NCBI GenBank assembly: GCA_965243695.1 | Contig: CBDEWC010000039.1 | Location: forward strand, 1-64,000 | Length of the DNA: 64,000 nucleotides | Reading direction: 5' to 3' | Source of the DNA: JAKVCB01 sp965243695 | GTDB taxonomy: Bacteria > Planctomycetota > Planctomycetia > Pirellulales > Lacipirellulaceae | Shown: piece after piece, positions 45,355 to 54,567 of the stretch | Position numbering within the stretch: the stretch's first letter is position 1 | Layout: each line of letters begins with the position of its first letter | Position numbers and translations under genes: made by a program | The notes under the pieces: model-generated | Told to the model about the DNA's origin: nothing | Databases searched by the model: none | Seen by the model: the letters and a program-made list of their open reading frames with translations, nothing else

Positions 45355-46098
45355 ATGAAGTTTTGGTTACTCATGTTGATTTCTCTTGTTGTTATACCGG
45401 GCACAGCAGTGGCTCAGGAAGCGGTTGGAATCGAACGTGTTGAGCTTGAACAGATCGATCCTCGAGTGGATCAGCAGGTAGATCTTGCGGCCGATCTTGC
45501 GTTGAAGATGCAACAGAGCCATGACAGCTTGCAACCGGCAAGCGATGTTCGCCAGATCTATAGCGTGCGTGGGATGCAACGCCCAATGTTTGCCAGACGC
45601 AGTGGCGGGTTGACCGCGGTCTTTCCCCGGGCGTGGATCCAGCGTGGCGAGAAGGGGCAATTTTATACGCCAATACCTGACGGCACGACGTTCTATATTG
45701 GTCCGATTCATCCCCAGCTGACTGGAGAAGGTTTGCGGCAAGGCTTACGTCCAGAAGTGCCGGAAGCCCAGCGTCCATTGGAAGGACGTATACGACAACG
45801 TATTTATCCGCAGCCATTACAGAGTCGAATCAGATTACAAGATGCAGATGAGATGCTCGATCTTCGGGTCAGTCGATGGTCGTCTCTATCAGGTAGACCC
45901 AGCACTATTGAAAATGCGCAGGCTCGCCGGCTTAAGCAACTTGTTTTTCAAGCATCACGTCTGCGTAGATTCAAGCAGCTCGAGGCTGATGATCGTCGTC
46001 GTCAAAAAAACCAAGACAATGAAAACGCTTTGCAAGCGATTCCATCCGACGATTCTCTTGATGTTTCTCAGGAACCAAATCGCGGCATCGATCGCTAA
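45355..46098 (+). CDS. Exported protein of unknown function
   Basis: 247 residues from ATG 45355 (45337 and 45298 are earlier in-frame ATGs). Clear signal peptide MKFWLLMLISLVVIPGTAVA, cleaved before QEAVG. The mature region has FYTPIPDGTTFYIGPIHPQL near residue 110 and a strongly basic, Gln/Arg-rich C-terminal third (RLRRFKQLEADDRRRQKNQD) likely helical. No family recognised. Its start region lies only about 100 bp from the divergent mobA start. Confidence 0.6.
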   Translation: MKFWLLMLISLVVIPGTAVAQEAVGIERVELEQIDPRVDQQVDLAADLALKMQQSHDSLQPASDVRQIYSVRGMQRPMFARRSGGLTAVFPRAWIQRGEKGQFYTPIPDGTTFYIGPIHPQLTGEGLRQGLRPEVPEAQRPLEGRIRQRIYPQPLQSRIRLQDADEMLDLRVSRWSSLSGRPSTIENAQARRLKQLVFQASRLRRFKQLEADDRRRQKNQDNENALQAIPSDDSLDVSQEPNRGIDR

Positions 46099-46426
46099 GA
46101 GGCTGACCGAGCATTTCCGTCGGAAATGGAAGCGGTGCTGCCGGATGCTGTTCATACACAAGATGTTTGGCGATTTGAATCATGGCATCTAAGAGTGAGA
46201 ACAGAACAGTGTTCTCAAGGGGTCTCCACCAAAGACATCGGCCAATCAGAGATGTGTATTTTGTGTCCATTGAGAGAGTCGAGAAGTCCTCTGGCCTGCA
46301 AACCGCTACAGATGGAACAACCTGTACAGCTCAAAGGCCCGATTAAACTGGTTTAAGAAAGGACCGTCCGAGAACAAATGCTCTCGAACGGTTAAAAACA
46401 ACTTATTCAGCGGTGTTTGAAGAGAC
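46099..46426. other. Intergenic region between convergent genes
   Basis: 328 bp with no convincing gene. A 76-codon open frame at 46126-46356 lacks a Shine-Dalgarno sequence and family-like composition. The only structure I see is the terminator at 46354-46393. Confidence 0.5.
46354..46393 (-). terminator. Rho-independent-type terminator for the coiled-coil gene
   Basis: CCGTCCGAGA (46364-46373) pairs with TCTCGAACGG (46382-46391) with one mismatch and an 8-nt loop; flanking A-T and G-T extend it. Read on the minus strand it is followed by TCCTTTCTT, and it starts 36 bases after the stop of the coiled-coil gene. Confidence 0.6.
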
Positions 46427-49180
46427 TCAGGTTGTTTGTATGTTCATTTCTTCATACTCGCTGACGGGATCAGCTTCATCAAAGACTCGCTTTGCTCGAC
46501 TGAGCCAAGTGTAGATCAGTGCAATCAATAGAATCGCACCAGCCAGCGCGCCGCCAAAGATTGGCAGTGCCTTGACGAGGCGTTCATCAGCAACAGGCGT
46601 TGGATTCAGGCTCGCATAGCGAATGCCAGTGCCATCACTTATCTGGTGAGGTGCAATGGCCTTGGCGCCATCAGGATGTTTGCCAGTGTTGCGAGCAGAC
46701 TCCGCAATGACGGTTGCGGTAAGAAGATTCAGGAACGCTTCTGTCTCGCCTGGAGCGGTGCCAACAAGTGTTAGTGCGAGTTCACCAGGAACTGAACTGT
46801 CAACAGTCAGATCTCGTGCGATTCGATCAGCAACCCCTTGTGGTGTGCGATATTCTTCGAAACGTCGATCGCCCATTCGTCTTGCAAGGGTGCGAGTGAA
46901 ATTCTCATTCTTGAGTAGATCTTTGTGCCAACTTGCCCACGTTGCATTTTGATCGGCATCCAGTTTGGTATGCGTGGTGCCCTTCGCTTTGAGCGTGACA
47001 GCCGCAGATCGTAATGCTGGATGAAAGTGGTCAGTTGCTGCCCACGAAACGCCAGCGATGGCGGTCGCAATGACGAGCAACCAAAGGCATGCGAACACGG
47101 CTCTTGAATGGGCCCACCGTCGGATCATTTTGCGTTCCGAAGATTCCAGTACGGTTCGCAACTCAGTGAGTTGCTGTCGTTGATCTTCGATAGAACGAAG
47201 CTGCTGGGAGTGTTTCTCGAAATCAACAGTACCTGTAGGTGATGATGCTTGGGCACTCGATTCAAGAAGCTGGCGAACTTTTCCAAGTCGTTGGCGGCGG
47301 CGACGAAGGTGTACCGCTACACCATTAATACGTTGTGCCTTATCACGAAGTTCTTTGACCATACCGGACTCAGATCCCTCAGTGCATTTAGCGGTACTGT
47401 TTACAAGATCAAGCTCTTCTTCAAGCGTTTTAATTTGATCTTCATAACGACTTCTTGCGGCTTGTTCATTGGCAGTTGCTTCGTCGAGCTTAGTTTTGAT
47501 TGCGGCGTGCATTGCCTCTAGTTCAGCGACACGCGATTCATGGACTTGTGTGGAGCCAGAATCGTCTGTCCGGTTGGCAAGCGTTGTTTCGACCTGCTCT
47601 AACTCGATCTGGGTTTCGTGAAGTGTGATCTTAGTTGACTCTAATTCTTCGCAGAGCGACGCATTGCTTTGTTCAAGCGCGTCAAGATCCTGTTGCCCAG
47701 CGGTTTGCCCGCGAGCTTGCCGCAGTGCTTCTGTGAGAGATTTGATACGTTCGTCTTTTTTGATCAGCTCATCTGGTGAACCTTGTACCTTCAATTGCGC
47801 CACTTCACCTGTGAGGGATTTGATCTGCCGTGATTGTTCTTCAACCATTGCCATAGCAGCAGCACCGCGTTCAAGTAGTGGCCCTTGCCCTTTCAGAGAC
47901 TCTGCAAAATGAGTGAGCTTTTCACCAGCAACCCTTAGCTTTGATTGATTGTCTTCAAGCCTTGATTCACGTTCACTAAGGTGAGTCTGCAATTTTTCGA
48001 TGCGGCCTGTTAGCTCAGCACACTGGAGTGTCAGTGTCTGAGTTTCTTCGGTTTTCTCAGTGTGTGCGGCTTGCAATGAAGCGAGGTTTTCTTTTGCTGT
48101 GTCACGATCTGCCTCAAGATTACCGATAATTTCGAGCGCATCATGTTCGGATGCGGTTGCTTGTTCTTGGTTGTGTTTCAGGGATTCCTTTAACGAATCC
48201 ACACAACTATCAAGTTCATCGATTTGAGCACAGCGTTCATTAAATTTTTGTTGGAGATCACTGACATTGCTCTCTGAAAGAGCGAGCTGCTCGCGTAGAT
48301 GGGTACGTTTGGATTTACCACTTTGGATCTTCTCAACCAAGGCAGCCTTTTGGGAGGAAAGCGATTTCACTTCTTCTTCATTCTTGGAGGTCGTTGCTTC
48401 TAACGTCTCGTTGAGTGTTGAAATCGTGCGATCGGCTTCGGCAATTTTCTGGGCAGTGTCACCAAGTTCACGAGCCTGAGCGGCAAGCATTTCGCTGCGT
48501 TTATTGAGTGCCTTAGATTCACTTTCTAATTCACTTGCTTGGGCCTTCACTTCTTCGTGCTGTTTTGTAAGCGTAATAGAACGCTCTTCAACATCAGCCT
48601 GAGCAGCTTCTAGTTCGCTTTGGGTCTTTTTGAGTTCTTCATTAGCGGTCGTTTGATGCTGGTCAAATGAGAGTTTGTCTTCAGAGAGAGCCTGGCGATC
48701 CAGCTGATATTTCTCGGTATTGTGCTGGTGTTCTTTTTCTAAGGCAGCTCGATCTTCTTCAAAGTGATTGAGTTTGCTGAGTAAACCATCACGCTCATTG
48801 GCGAGCTCAGATTCGGCTTCAGACAATGAACGTGCTCGATCGGAGAGCGAAGAGATCATCGCATCATTGGATTGTTGAACATTGCGTAGCTTTTGGAATT
48901 GAGCTTCGACATCTTCGAGAATGGCAATCATTTCTTCGCCAGCGGCATCATCGAGATGAGTTCCGGTGTCTACTTCTGATACTTCAGAGGTATCGACCTG
49001 GACCGACTCACCACTCTGTTGTGAATGACTGGTGGCCTCTGATTCTGAGGGCGTTTCTTGAGTATCGTGGCTGTCATGGCCACTTTCTACTCCGTCGGCA
49101 TCGTGATCGGTGTGGTCTTCACAAGCATCGTGCTGTTGGGACTGCTCATTATGGGCATTGTGGTCTTCATGTTCGTTCAT
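46427..49180 (-). CDS. Large coiled-coil membrane protein with Wzz-like C-terminus
   Basis: 917 residues from ATG 49180 (ATG 49183 adjacent), after GAGGG; an upstream frame to 49315 lacks conserved features. Order: a His/Asp/Glu-rich N-terminus of about 75 residues (HEDHNAHNEQSQQHDACEDH); a coiled coil of about 600 residues (about 85-680, heptad-like Leu with Glu/Gln/Lys/Ser); a basic patch (RRWAHSR); a membrane helix (ACLWLLVIATAIAGVSWAA, about 695-715). Then about 155 extracytoplasmic residues (LARRMGDRRFEEYRTP, LALTLVGTAPGETEAFLNLL) and a second helix (FGGALAGAILLIALIYTWLS, about 872-892) with a short cytoplasmic tail. Two helices flanking such a domain recall Wzz/polysaccharide co-polymerases, here with an enormous cytoplasmic coiled coil. 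Function unknown. Confidence 0.6.
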   Translation of the reverse strand: MNEHEDHNAHNEQSQQHDACEDHTDHDADGVESGHDSHDTQETPSESEATSHSQQSGESVQVDTSEVSEVDTGTHLDDAAGEEMIAILEDVEAQFQKLRNVQQSNDAMISSLSDRARSLSEAESELANERDGLLSKLNHFEEDRAALEKEHQHNTEKYQLDRQALSEDKLSFDQHQTTANEELKKTQSELEAAQADVEERSITLTKQHEEVKAQASELESESKALNKRSEMLAAQARELGDTAQKIAEADRTISTLNETLEATTSKNEEEVKSLSSQKAALVEKIQSGKSKRTHLREQLALSESNVSDLQQKFNERCAQIDELDSCVDSLKESLKHNQEQATASEHDALEIIGNLEADRDTAKENLASLQAAHTEKTEETQTLTLQCAELTGRIEKLQTHLSERESRLEDNQSKLRVAGEKLTHFAESLKGQGPLLERGAAAMAMVEEQSRQIKSLTGEVAQLKVQGSPDELIKKDERIKSLTEALRQARGQTAGQQDLDALEQSNASLCEELESTKITLHETQIELEQVETTLANRTDDSGSTQVHESRVAELEAMHAAIKTKLDEATANEQAARSRYEDQIKTLEEELDLVNSTAKCTEGSESGMVKELRDKAQRINGVAVHLRRRRQRLGKVRQLLESSAQASSPTGTVDFEKHSQQLRSIEDQRQQLTELRTVLESSERKMIRRWAHSRAVFACLWLLVIATAIAGVSWAATDHFHPALRSAAVTLKAKGTTHTKLDADQNATWASWHKDLLKNENFTRTLARRMGDRRFEEYRTPQGVADRIARDLTVDSSVPGELALTLVGTAPGETEAFLNLLTATVIAESARNTGKHPDGAKAIAPHQISDGTGIRYASLNPTPVADERLVKALPIFGGALAGAILLIALIYTWLSRAKRVFDEADPVSEYEEMNIQTT

Positions 49181-49434
49181 CATTGAACCCTCTGGCACAG
49201 TTAAGTTGGATGGTCTGACCATGCCGCTTGGAAAGTGATTTGGCGGCACCTGAATATCGTCCTGGAATGAGATCACCTTCAGTGGGCAAATAGAAAAGAA
49301 CACTGGTGAGGTCAATTGGTGCCTCTCGCAGGCCTGGTGAAGGTCCGATAGCCTCTCTTCTGGCTTCTGGACGCTAGACTGCTTGGTCAGATGAGCAATA
49401 ATGTTGCCTGCTTGTTTCTATAAAAGAGCACTCT

Positions 49435-50838
49435 ATGAGCCAGACCCAGTCACCATCCTCCGATCCCCGACCCGCCTGTGCGGATTCTGAATCACCTCAA
49501 GTGGCGGTCAATGGGCCGAGTCATGTGACGCCAGCGCAGATTGGCATGGTTGCTTTTGATCGAATCCGCCAGCGACCTGGATTTGATCCGGCGCTCACTG
49601 AAATCGTTGATGCAGTTGCCTCTGGCCGACGATTGACATTGGCAGAAGGAGCGTTGCTTTTCTCCACGGGTGATATTTGGACGGTCACAAGCTTGGCCGA
49701 TGTATGCAGACGACGTCTTCATGGAGACGTGGCTTACTACAACGTCAATCGACATTTGAACTATTCCAATGTTTGTGCTCTGAGTTGTAAATTCTGCGCC
49801 TTCTATCGCAAGAAGGGTGAGGATGGCGCTTATGAGTATTCGATTGATCAGATTCGTGAAGAAGCAATTAAGGCCGCCGCGTCAGGGGCGACTGAAATCC
49901 ATATCGTTGGGGGCTTACATCCTTGGCTGCCCTTCTCTTATTACACAGAGATGATGAGCACTATTAAGGAGGCGGCACCGGCATTGCACATCAAGGCGTT
50001 TACCGCTGTTGAGATCGTCCACTTAGCGCGTATTTCAAAACGCGGCCGAGATAAGAAAGAGGGAATTAAGGCGGTGCTTCAGGATCTCAGGAATGCAGGT
50101 CTAGATTCTCTTCCTGGAGGTGGTGCGGAAGTATTTGATGATCGTGTGCACGACGAAGCATTTAAGGGCAAGATTCGTGGTGAGCAATGGCTTGAGGTTC
50201 ATCGCGCAGCACATGAGCTCGGCATCAATACCAACGCAACAATGCTCTATGGGCATTTGGAATTACGTAGTGATCGTCTGCATCACATGCAATTGCTTCG
50301 CGAGCAACAAGATCGGACACTTCATGACTGGGCTCTGAATTTCGGAGTTGGACTCCAGGATGCAACGAACCATGATGGGCAAGCCGCAAAAGCGGTCGTG
50401 CTAACAGGGCCGGAAACCAACGGTATACAGCCACAAGCAGGCGACACGCCCAATGGGTACCACCAGACTATTATTCCATTGCCATTCTTCCCAGATGAGA
50501 GTGATCTAGAGTACCTGCCAGCGCCGTCAGGTTTAGAGAACTTACGCACACTATCAATCTCTCGATTGATGCTCGACAACATTCCACACGTTAAAGCGTT
50601 TTGGATTATGCAAACACTTGCGATGGCGCAGCTTCAACTTGAAGCAGGTGCCGATGACATTGACGGCACTGTTGTTTGGTATGACATTACAAAAGTTGGA
50701 GGCACTGGTACCAGTCAGGAATGTTCTGTCAGTGACCTGACAAGAGCTATTCGTGAATCTGGTTTTAGACCAGTAGAGCGAGATACCTTATATCGCCCAG
50801 TGATCCGTGACGGATCACAGTGGTCTATTGCGAGCTGA
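49435..50838 (+). CDS. mqnE: Aminofutalosine synthase (radical SAM, menaquinone biosynthesis)
   Basis: 467 residues. It condenses SAM with the 3-enolpyruvyl-benzoate intermediate to form aminofutalosine, in the futalosine route to menaquinone. The radical-SAM cluster ligands are C114, C118 and C121 (CALSCKFC). Other marks: NVNRHLNYSNVC, EIHIVGGLHPWLPFSYYTEM, SLPGGGAEVFDDRVH, NTNATMLYGH and the C-terminal DDIDGTVVWYDITKVGG. About 45 residues (roughly 295-340, with GPETNGIQPQAGDTPNG) are inserted before TIIPLPFFPD, where most homologues are contiguous. It overlaps murJ convergently by 14 bp. Confidence 0.9.
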   Translation: MSQTQSPSSDPRPACADSESPQVAVNGPSHVTPAQIGMVAFDRIRQRPGFDPALTEIVDAVASGRRLTLAEGALLFSTGDIWTVTSLADVCRRRLHGDVAYYNVNRHLNYSNVCALSCKFCAFYRKKGEDGAYEYSIDQIREEAIKAAASGATEIHIVGGLHPWLPFSYYTEMMSTIKEAAPALHIKAFTAVEIVHLARISKRGRDKKEGIKAVLQDLRNAGLDSLPGGGAEVFDDRVHDEAFKGKIRGEQWLEVHRAAHELGINTNATMLYGHLELRSDRLHHMQLLREQQDRTLHDWALNFGVGLQDATNHDGQAAKAVVLTGPETNGIQPQAGDTPNGYHQTIIPLPFFPDESDLEYLPAPSGLENLRTLSISRLMLDNIPHVKAFWIMQTLAMAQLQLEAGADDIDGTVVWYDITKVGGTGTSQECSVSDLTRAIRESGFRPVERDTLYRPVIRDGSQWSIAS

Positions 50839-52441
50839 TTTGGTTGTTCGCTTCGGCGCTTCGCCCTCGTAAGAACCACCACAATTCTGGCTGCTTGAAT
50901 AATATGGCGGCGAAGACGGCAGTGATGATGCCGGCAGCGACCAGTATCACGAGCTCAATCAAAGCGTCTATCCAATCTGGTGTGGATGTGCCAACGCCTA
51001 ACGATACAAGCCACACGACCAATGACATCACAACTGTGGTCGCAACACTCTTCATCCACGAGAGCGCCACAGGGCGATCAACAAGGGTGCCGGTATGACG
51101 AGCAAGTAATCGCAACAAAATAGCAACTTGCAAGACACTGCAGATCGCCGTTGACCAGGCCAGGCCAGCCACGCCCAGTGGTGTCCAGATGAGCAGGATG
51201 TTGCCAACGAAATTGAGACCGACGATCCAGAGTGCTACCTTTACTGGAACCATCACCTCGCCGCGCGCATAGAAGGCCCGGGTGAGCACATGTACAAGTG
51301 AGTAGGCCCAGACAGCAGAGGCATATCCAACTAAAACAAATGCAACGCGGCTCGAGTCTTCAGCAGTAAATCGTGCGCCTTGGAAGAGGGTTGCGGCCAG
51401 TGGCTGTGCAACGAGTATGAGTCCAGCGCCCGCTGGAAGCGCCACAAAAAGAGATAGTCGAATGCCGCGTCGGACGGTTGAATTGAAGGCTGTTGAATCT
51501 GCAGATTGTTGAGCGAGCAAAGGGAATATTGCGGTTGCAATAGCCAGGCCAAAGACGCCAAGTGGAAGTTGATAGAGCCGCTGAGCAAAGCTCAGATCTG
51601 CCATCGACCCTTCAGCCAGTGGATAGTCAATTCCAAAAAGAGTTGGGCCAATCGTGGTTGGATAACTGGCAATCAGTCCATCGATAAAGACATTCAGTTG
51701 CAGGACGCCAAGTCCCAGCAGCATTGGCAATGCTTGACGCAAGACACTGCCAAATGCGGTGATGGCTTTCTCGTAAGATCCACTGAGCCATGGGCCATTT
51801 CCAAGATATGGCTTCAGCGCCCAGAGCGACCAAGCAATTTGAAGGATGCCAGCGACTAATACAGCAGCGGCGATTGCACCAACAGTCAGGAGACGCATGT
51901 TTGACTGTGTTTGATCGACAGAGAGGCCCACGGCGAGAGCCGCAATAATCATGCAACCATTAAGGATGATTGGTGCTGCGGCTGTGGGGCCAAAACGACC
52001 ATGCACGTGCAGCATGGCACCAAAGATAGCAACCGTGCAAATCATCGGCATGTATGGAAGCAGCAGCATCAGGAGCCAAATGGTTGGAGACGCATGGCCC
52101 TGATTGTGCGAAACAAGAAAGAGTATGAACTCACCAAGAATGACCAAACTACCGAGCGCTATGACTAATAATGCAACAGTAAGTGCAGCAAGACGACGAG
52201 CGGTATCTGGATCGTCCCGGTCGAGCTGCGTATAGATTGGAAGGAAGGCCGCAGAAAGCGCACCCTCACCAAACAACCTGCGAAAGAGGTTTGGTATCAG
52301 GAAGGCGAAGAAAAATGCGTCCATCAGTGAGCCAGCCCCAAACAAGCGGCTCAGCACACTATCACGAGCCAACCCGGTGATACGGCTCACACCAGTGAGG
52401 AAAGAAACGGTACGGGCATTCTTCTCAAGTCGATCATTCAT
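50825..52441 (-). CDS. murJ: Lipid II flippase MurJ
   Basis: 538 residues, polytopic (about 14 helices expected). It moves undecaprenyl-linked peptidoglycan precursor across the inner membrane. Family marks: TVSFLTGVSRITGLARDSVL at the N-terminus, then MDAFFFAFLIPNLFRRLFGE and GALSAAFLPIY (MurJ/MviN signature with conserved Arg). Later LPLGVFGLAIATAIFPLLAQ and HVLTRAFYARGEVMVPVK also match. It lies 38 bp downstream of the VanZ-like gene and closes the parA-vanZ-murJ run. Presence of MurJ implies peptidoglycan synthesis, consistent with modern evidence for planctomycetes. Confidence 0.93.
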   Translation of the reverse strand: MNDRLEKNARTVSFLTGVSRITGLARDSVLSRLFGAGSLMDAFFFAFLIPNLFRRLFGEGALSAAFLPIYTQLDRDDPDTARRLAALTVALLVIALGSLVILGEFILFLVSHNQGHASPTIWLLMLLLPYMPMICTVAIFGAMLHVHGRFGPTAAAPIILNGCMIIAALAVGLSVDQTQSNMRLLTVGAIAAAVLVAGILQIAWSLWALKPYLGNGPWLSGSYEKAITAFGSVLRQALPMLLGLGVLQLNVFIDGLIASYPTTIGPTLFGIDYPLAEGSMADLSFAQRLYQLPLGVFGLAIATAIFPLLAQQSADSTAFNSTVRRGIRLSLFVALPAGAGLILVAQPLAATLFQGARFTAEDSSRVAFVLVGYASAVWAYSLVHVLTRAFYARGEVMVPVKVALWIVGLNFVGNILLIWTPLGVAGLAWSTAICSVLQVAILLRLLARHTGTLVDRPVALSWMKSVATTVVMSLVVWLVSLGVGTSTPDWIDALIELVILVAAGIITAVFAAILFKQPELWWFLRGRSAEANNQISSQ

Positions 52442-52479
52442 TGTTCAGGTGATGTATCGACAGGATGCCTGATCCGTGG

Positions 52480-53592
52480 TCAGGATAGGGTGCAATGTTT
52501 AGGTGCGCTGTCGGGAAGAACGAGAAAAGTGGTTCCACACTGAGGACATGCCCCCTGGCCCTGATCAGCGACTGAATCTTCAAGTTGATGGGCGCATATG
52601 ACACAAATGCTACTTTGGCGTTTGTTGAGCTGGGCTGCGATTTTTGATCGGGTCAGCCAAACTGTGAGACCAAACAGAAGACAGATGGCTGTCACGATGC
52701 CAACCACATCGAGTGAAACAAAAACACGATTCCAAGGAAAATTTCGATCTAAGAAATGCGCGTAACACGCCGCAAATGCCCAGCAAAAACCGGCGGACAA
52801 AGCAATGATGGCCAATGTGTAAACGAATGCCATTGCGAAAGATGGTGGAATCGCGCGGCGCAATAGCCCCACGGGGAGTGGCAGCCTGTCCCACTGAGCA
52901 GCATGAAGTGGTGTATCGCATGATGGACATTGTGCGTGACCTTGTTTATTAAAAGTGACGGAGTCACAAAGCGTGCCACAGTTGAAACAGCATTGCGTCA
53001 TGGGGGTATGCCGGACCAGTTTCATGACGAGCGCGTACGTTGCCCAAGTCGCATAAAGCGTTCCACTTAAAACAGCAATCTCCATATTGCTTTGGTTGAA
53101 TCCAAACCACAGGATCATCCAAACAACAATCGTAATGAGAAAAAACGGTAGTAAAACCACAGGCCCAAATCGCCACCAAAAAGAAGGCTTCCAGCTCAGC
53201 AGATTAAGTTGATAAATCGTTCGGGCCGTACAGACACCACGCGGGTCATGACCTATTGGTCGTAAAGCCAAGATCCAAATGGAAGCGATGAAAACACCCA
53301 AAACGCTGGCGATCATGTCCAATGGATTGTAGACGCGCCCAAATGCAAAATAGTGTTGTGTGATTTCATCTGTAACTGCAAAGAGAAGGCTCAGCACAAT
53401 GACCCATATCAGTGGGAGCCAGCGGGTTAGGACCAGGAGGATGGGCGCTGTTGCGAAAGCCAAGAAATGGATGAGCTTGTCGGGTGGTGGATGTACTTCG
53501 CTGCCCATGGCAAGCTGTGGCCAATGAGTCCCAGCAATAATGAGGATCAGATAGATGATAAAGAGAACACGCCAGGGTTTCGGGCTAGGCAT
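52480..53592 (-). CDS. VanZ-like membrane protein with two zinc ribbons
   Basis: 370 residues from ATG 53592, which overlaps the parA stop within ATGCCTAG; the open frame extends upstream to 53841 but only over parA. The N-terminal VanZ-like half has four helices with PDKLIHFLAFA, VTDEITQHYFAFGRVYNPLD and MIASVLGVF. It is followed by more helices and two Cys4 ribbons: CCFNCGTLC...CPSCDTPL (about residue 190-220) and CVICAHQLED...CPQCGTTFL (about 335-360). VanZ proteins are linked to teicoplanin resistance, but most are of unknown role. The zinc-ribbon addition is unusual to me. Confidence 0.7.
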   Translation of the reverse strand: MPSPKPWRVLFIIYLILIIAGTHWPQLAMGSEVHPPPDKLIHFLAFATAPILLVLTRWLPLIWVIVLSLLFAVTDEITQHYFAFGRVYNPLDMIASVLGVFIASIWILALRPIGHDPRGVCTARTIYQLNLLSWKPSFWWRFGPVVLLPFFLITIVVWMILWFGFNQSNMEIAVLSGTLYATWATYALVMKLVRHTPMTQCCFNCGTLCDSVTFNKQGHAQCPSCDTPLHAAQWDRLPLPVGLLRRAIPPSFAMAFVYTLAIIALSAGFCWAFAACYAHFLDRNFPWNRVFVSLDVVGIVTAICLLFGLTVWLTRSKIAAQLNKRQSSICVICAHQLEDSVADQGQGACPQCGTTFLVLPDSAPKHCTLS

Positions 53593-54451
53593 CCGTGTGT
53601 GGATCCAGCATGACCGTAGCGCTGATTGGTGGCGGTGGCGGTGGTCCACCCCACAATGCAAGTAACTGATCTGCGACAGCCCTGTAGTCGCGAGCACCAT
53701 TGCAATTTGGTGCATAGTCAAAAATGGTCTGTCCAAAACTTGGCGCTTCTGCGAGCTTGATGTTTCGCCGGATCGGTGGTTGGAGCACGCAGCAGTTGTT
53801 CCAAGGTACGGCTTGATCTCGAACAGCTTCGAAGTACTCATTGATGTCAGTCACGACTTCACGAGCAAGAGTTGTTTGGCTTTCATACATACAAAGAAGG
53901 ATTCCGGTGACACGAAGATCCGGGTTCACCGATTGTGTCATGAGCTCAACGGTCTCAAGCAGTCTTCCTACACCTTGGAGAGCAAGAAAGTGCGCTTGCA
54001 TTGGCACGATCACTTCGTCAGCCATTGCCAACGCGTTCAGCGTGAGCTGCCCAAGGCTTGGTGGGCAGTCAATAATGATGACATCATATTGATCTCGAAT
54101 GGTCGCCATTTTTCGTTTCAAAATGCTCTGACGATCTTTGACTGCTGGCAGCTCACTCTCGGCAATGGCAAGATCAACCTCGGAGAAGATTGCATCGAGT
54201 CGGTCCCGGGCATGCATGATGGTGTCACTTGCTTGGCATTCAGGATCAAGCAAGAGGTCATAAGCAGTTGGATCATCGGGGCCAGGAGCGAGTCCAAGAT
54301 GGAGGGTAAGGTGTCCCTGAGGATCGAGATCGATCAGGAGGACTCGACAACCTGAATCAGCAAGAACAGCGCCGAGGTTGGCTGTAGAGGTGGTCTTGCC
54401 AACGCCGCCCTTTTGATTCAGCATCGCGATTGTTCGCGGCCAGTGGGGCAT
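53585..54451 (-). CDS. parA: ParA/Soj-family ATPase
   Basis: 288 residues. Deviant Walker A NQKGGVGKTTSTANLG near residue 13, Walker A' LLIDLDPQGH and Walker B VIIIDCPPSLGQLTLNAL. Such ATPases position chromosomes, plasmids or protein complexes by cycling on DNA. No ParB gene is adjacent, and the downstream partners are a VanZ-like protein and MurJ. This may therefore be the chromosomal Soj with a distant ParB, or an orphan positioning ATPase for envelope machinery. The C-terminus ends in a Pro run (GGPPPPPPISA). Confidence 0.88.
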   Translation of the reverse strand: MPHWPRTIAMLNQKGGVGKTTSTANLGAVLADSGCRVLLIDLDPQGHLTLHLGLAPGPDDPTAYDLLLDPECQASDTIMHARDRLDAIFSEVDLAIAESELPAVKDRQSILKRKMATIRDQYDVIIIDCPPSLGQLTLNALAMADEVIVPMQAHFLALQGVGRLLETVELMTQSVNPDLRVTGILLCMYESQTTLAREVVTDINEYFEAVRDQAVPWNNCCVLQPPIRRNIKLAEAPSFGQTIFDYAPNCNGARDYRAVADQLLALWGGPPPPPPISATVMLDPHTDA

Positions 54452-54567
54452 TCAAGAGAGTATAGCTATCGCAGGTCATGAGAGGCCACTGATGGCCCAT
54501 GTTTGACAGGGCGTGCTATCCTCCCTCTGCCTGAACTCGCCTAAAAGCAATGAACCGGCGTAAACCC

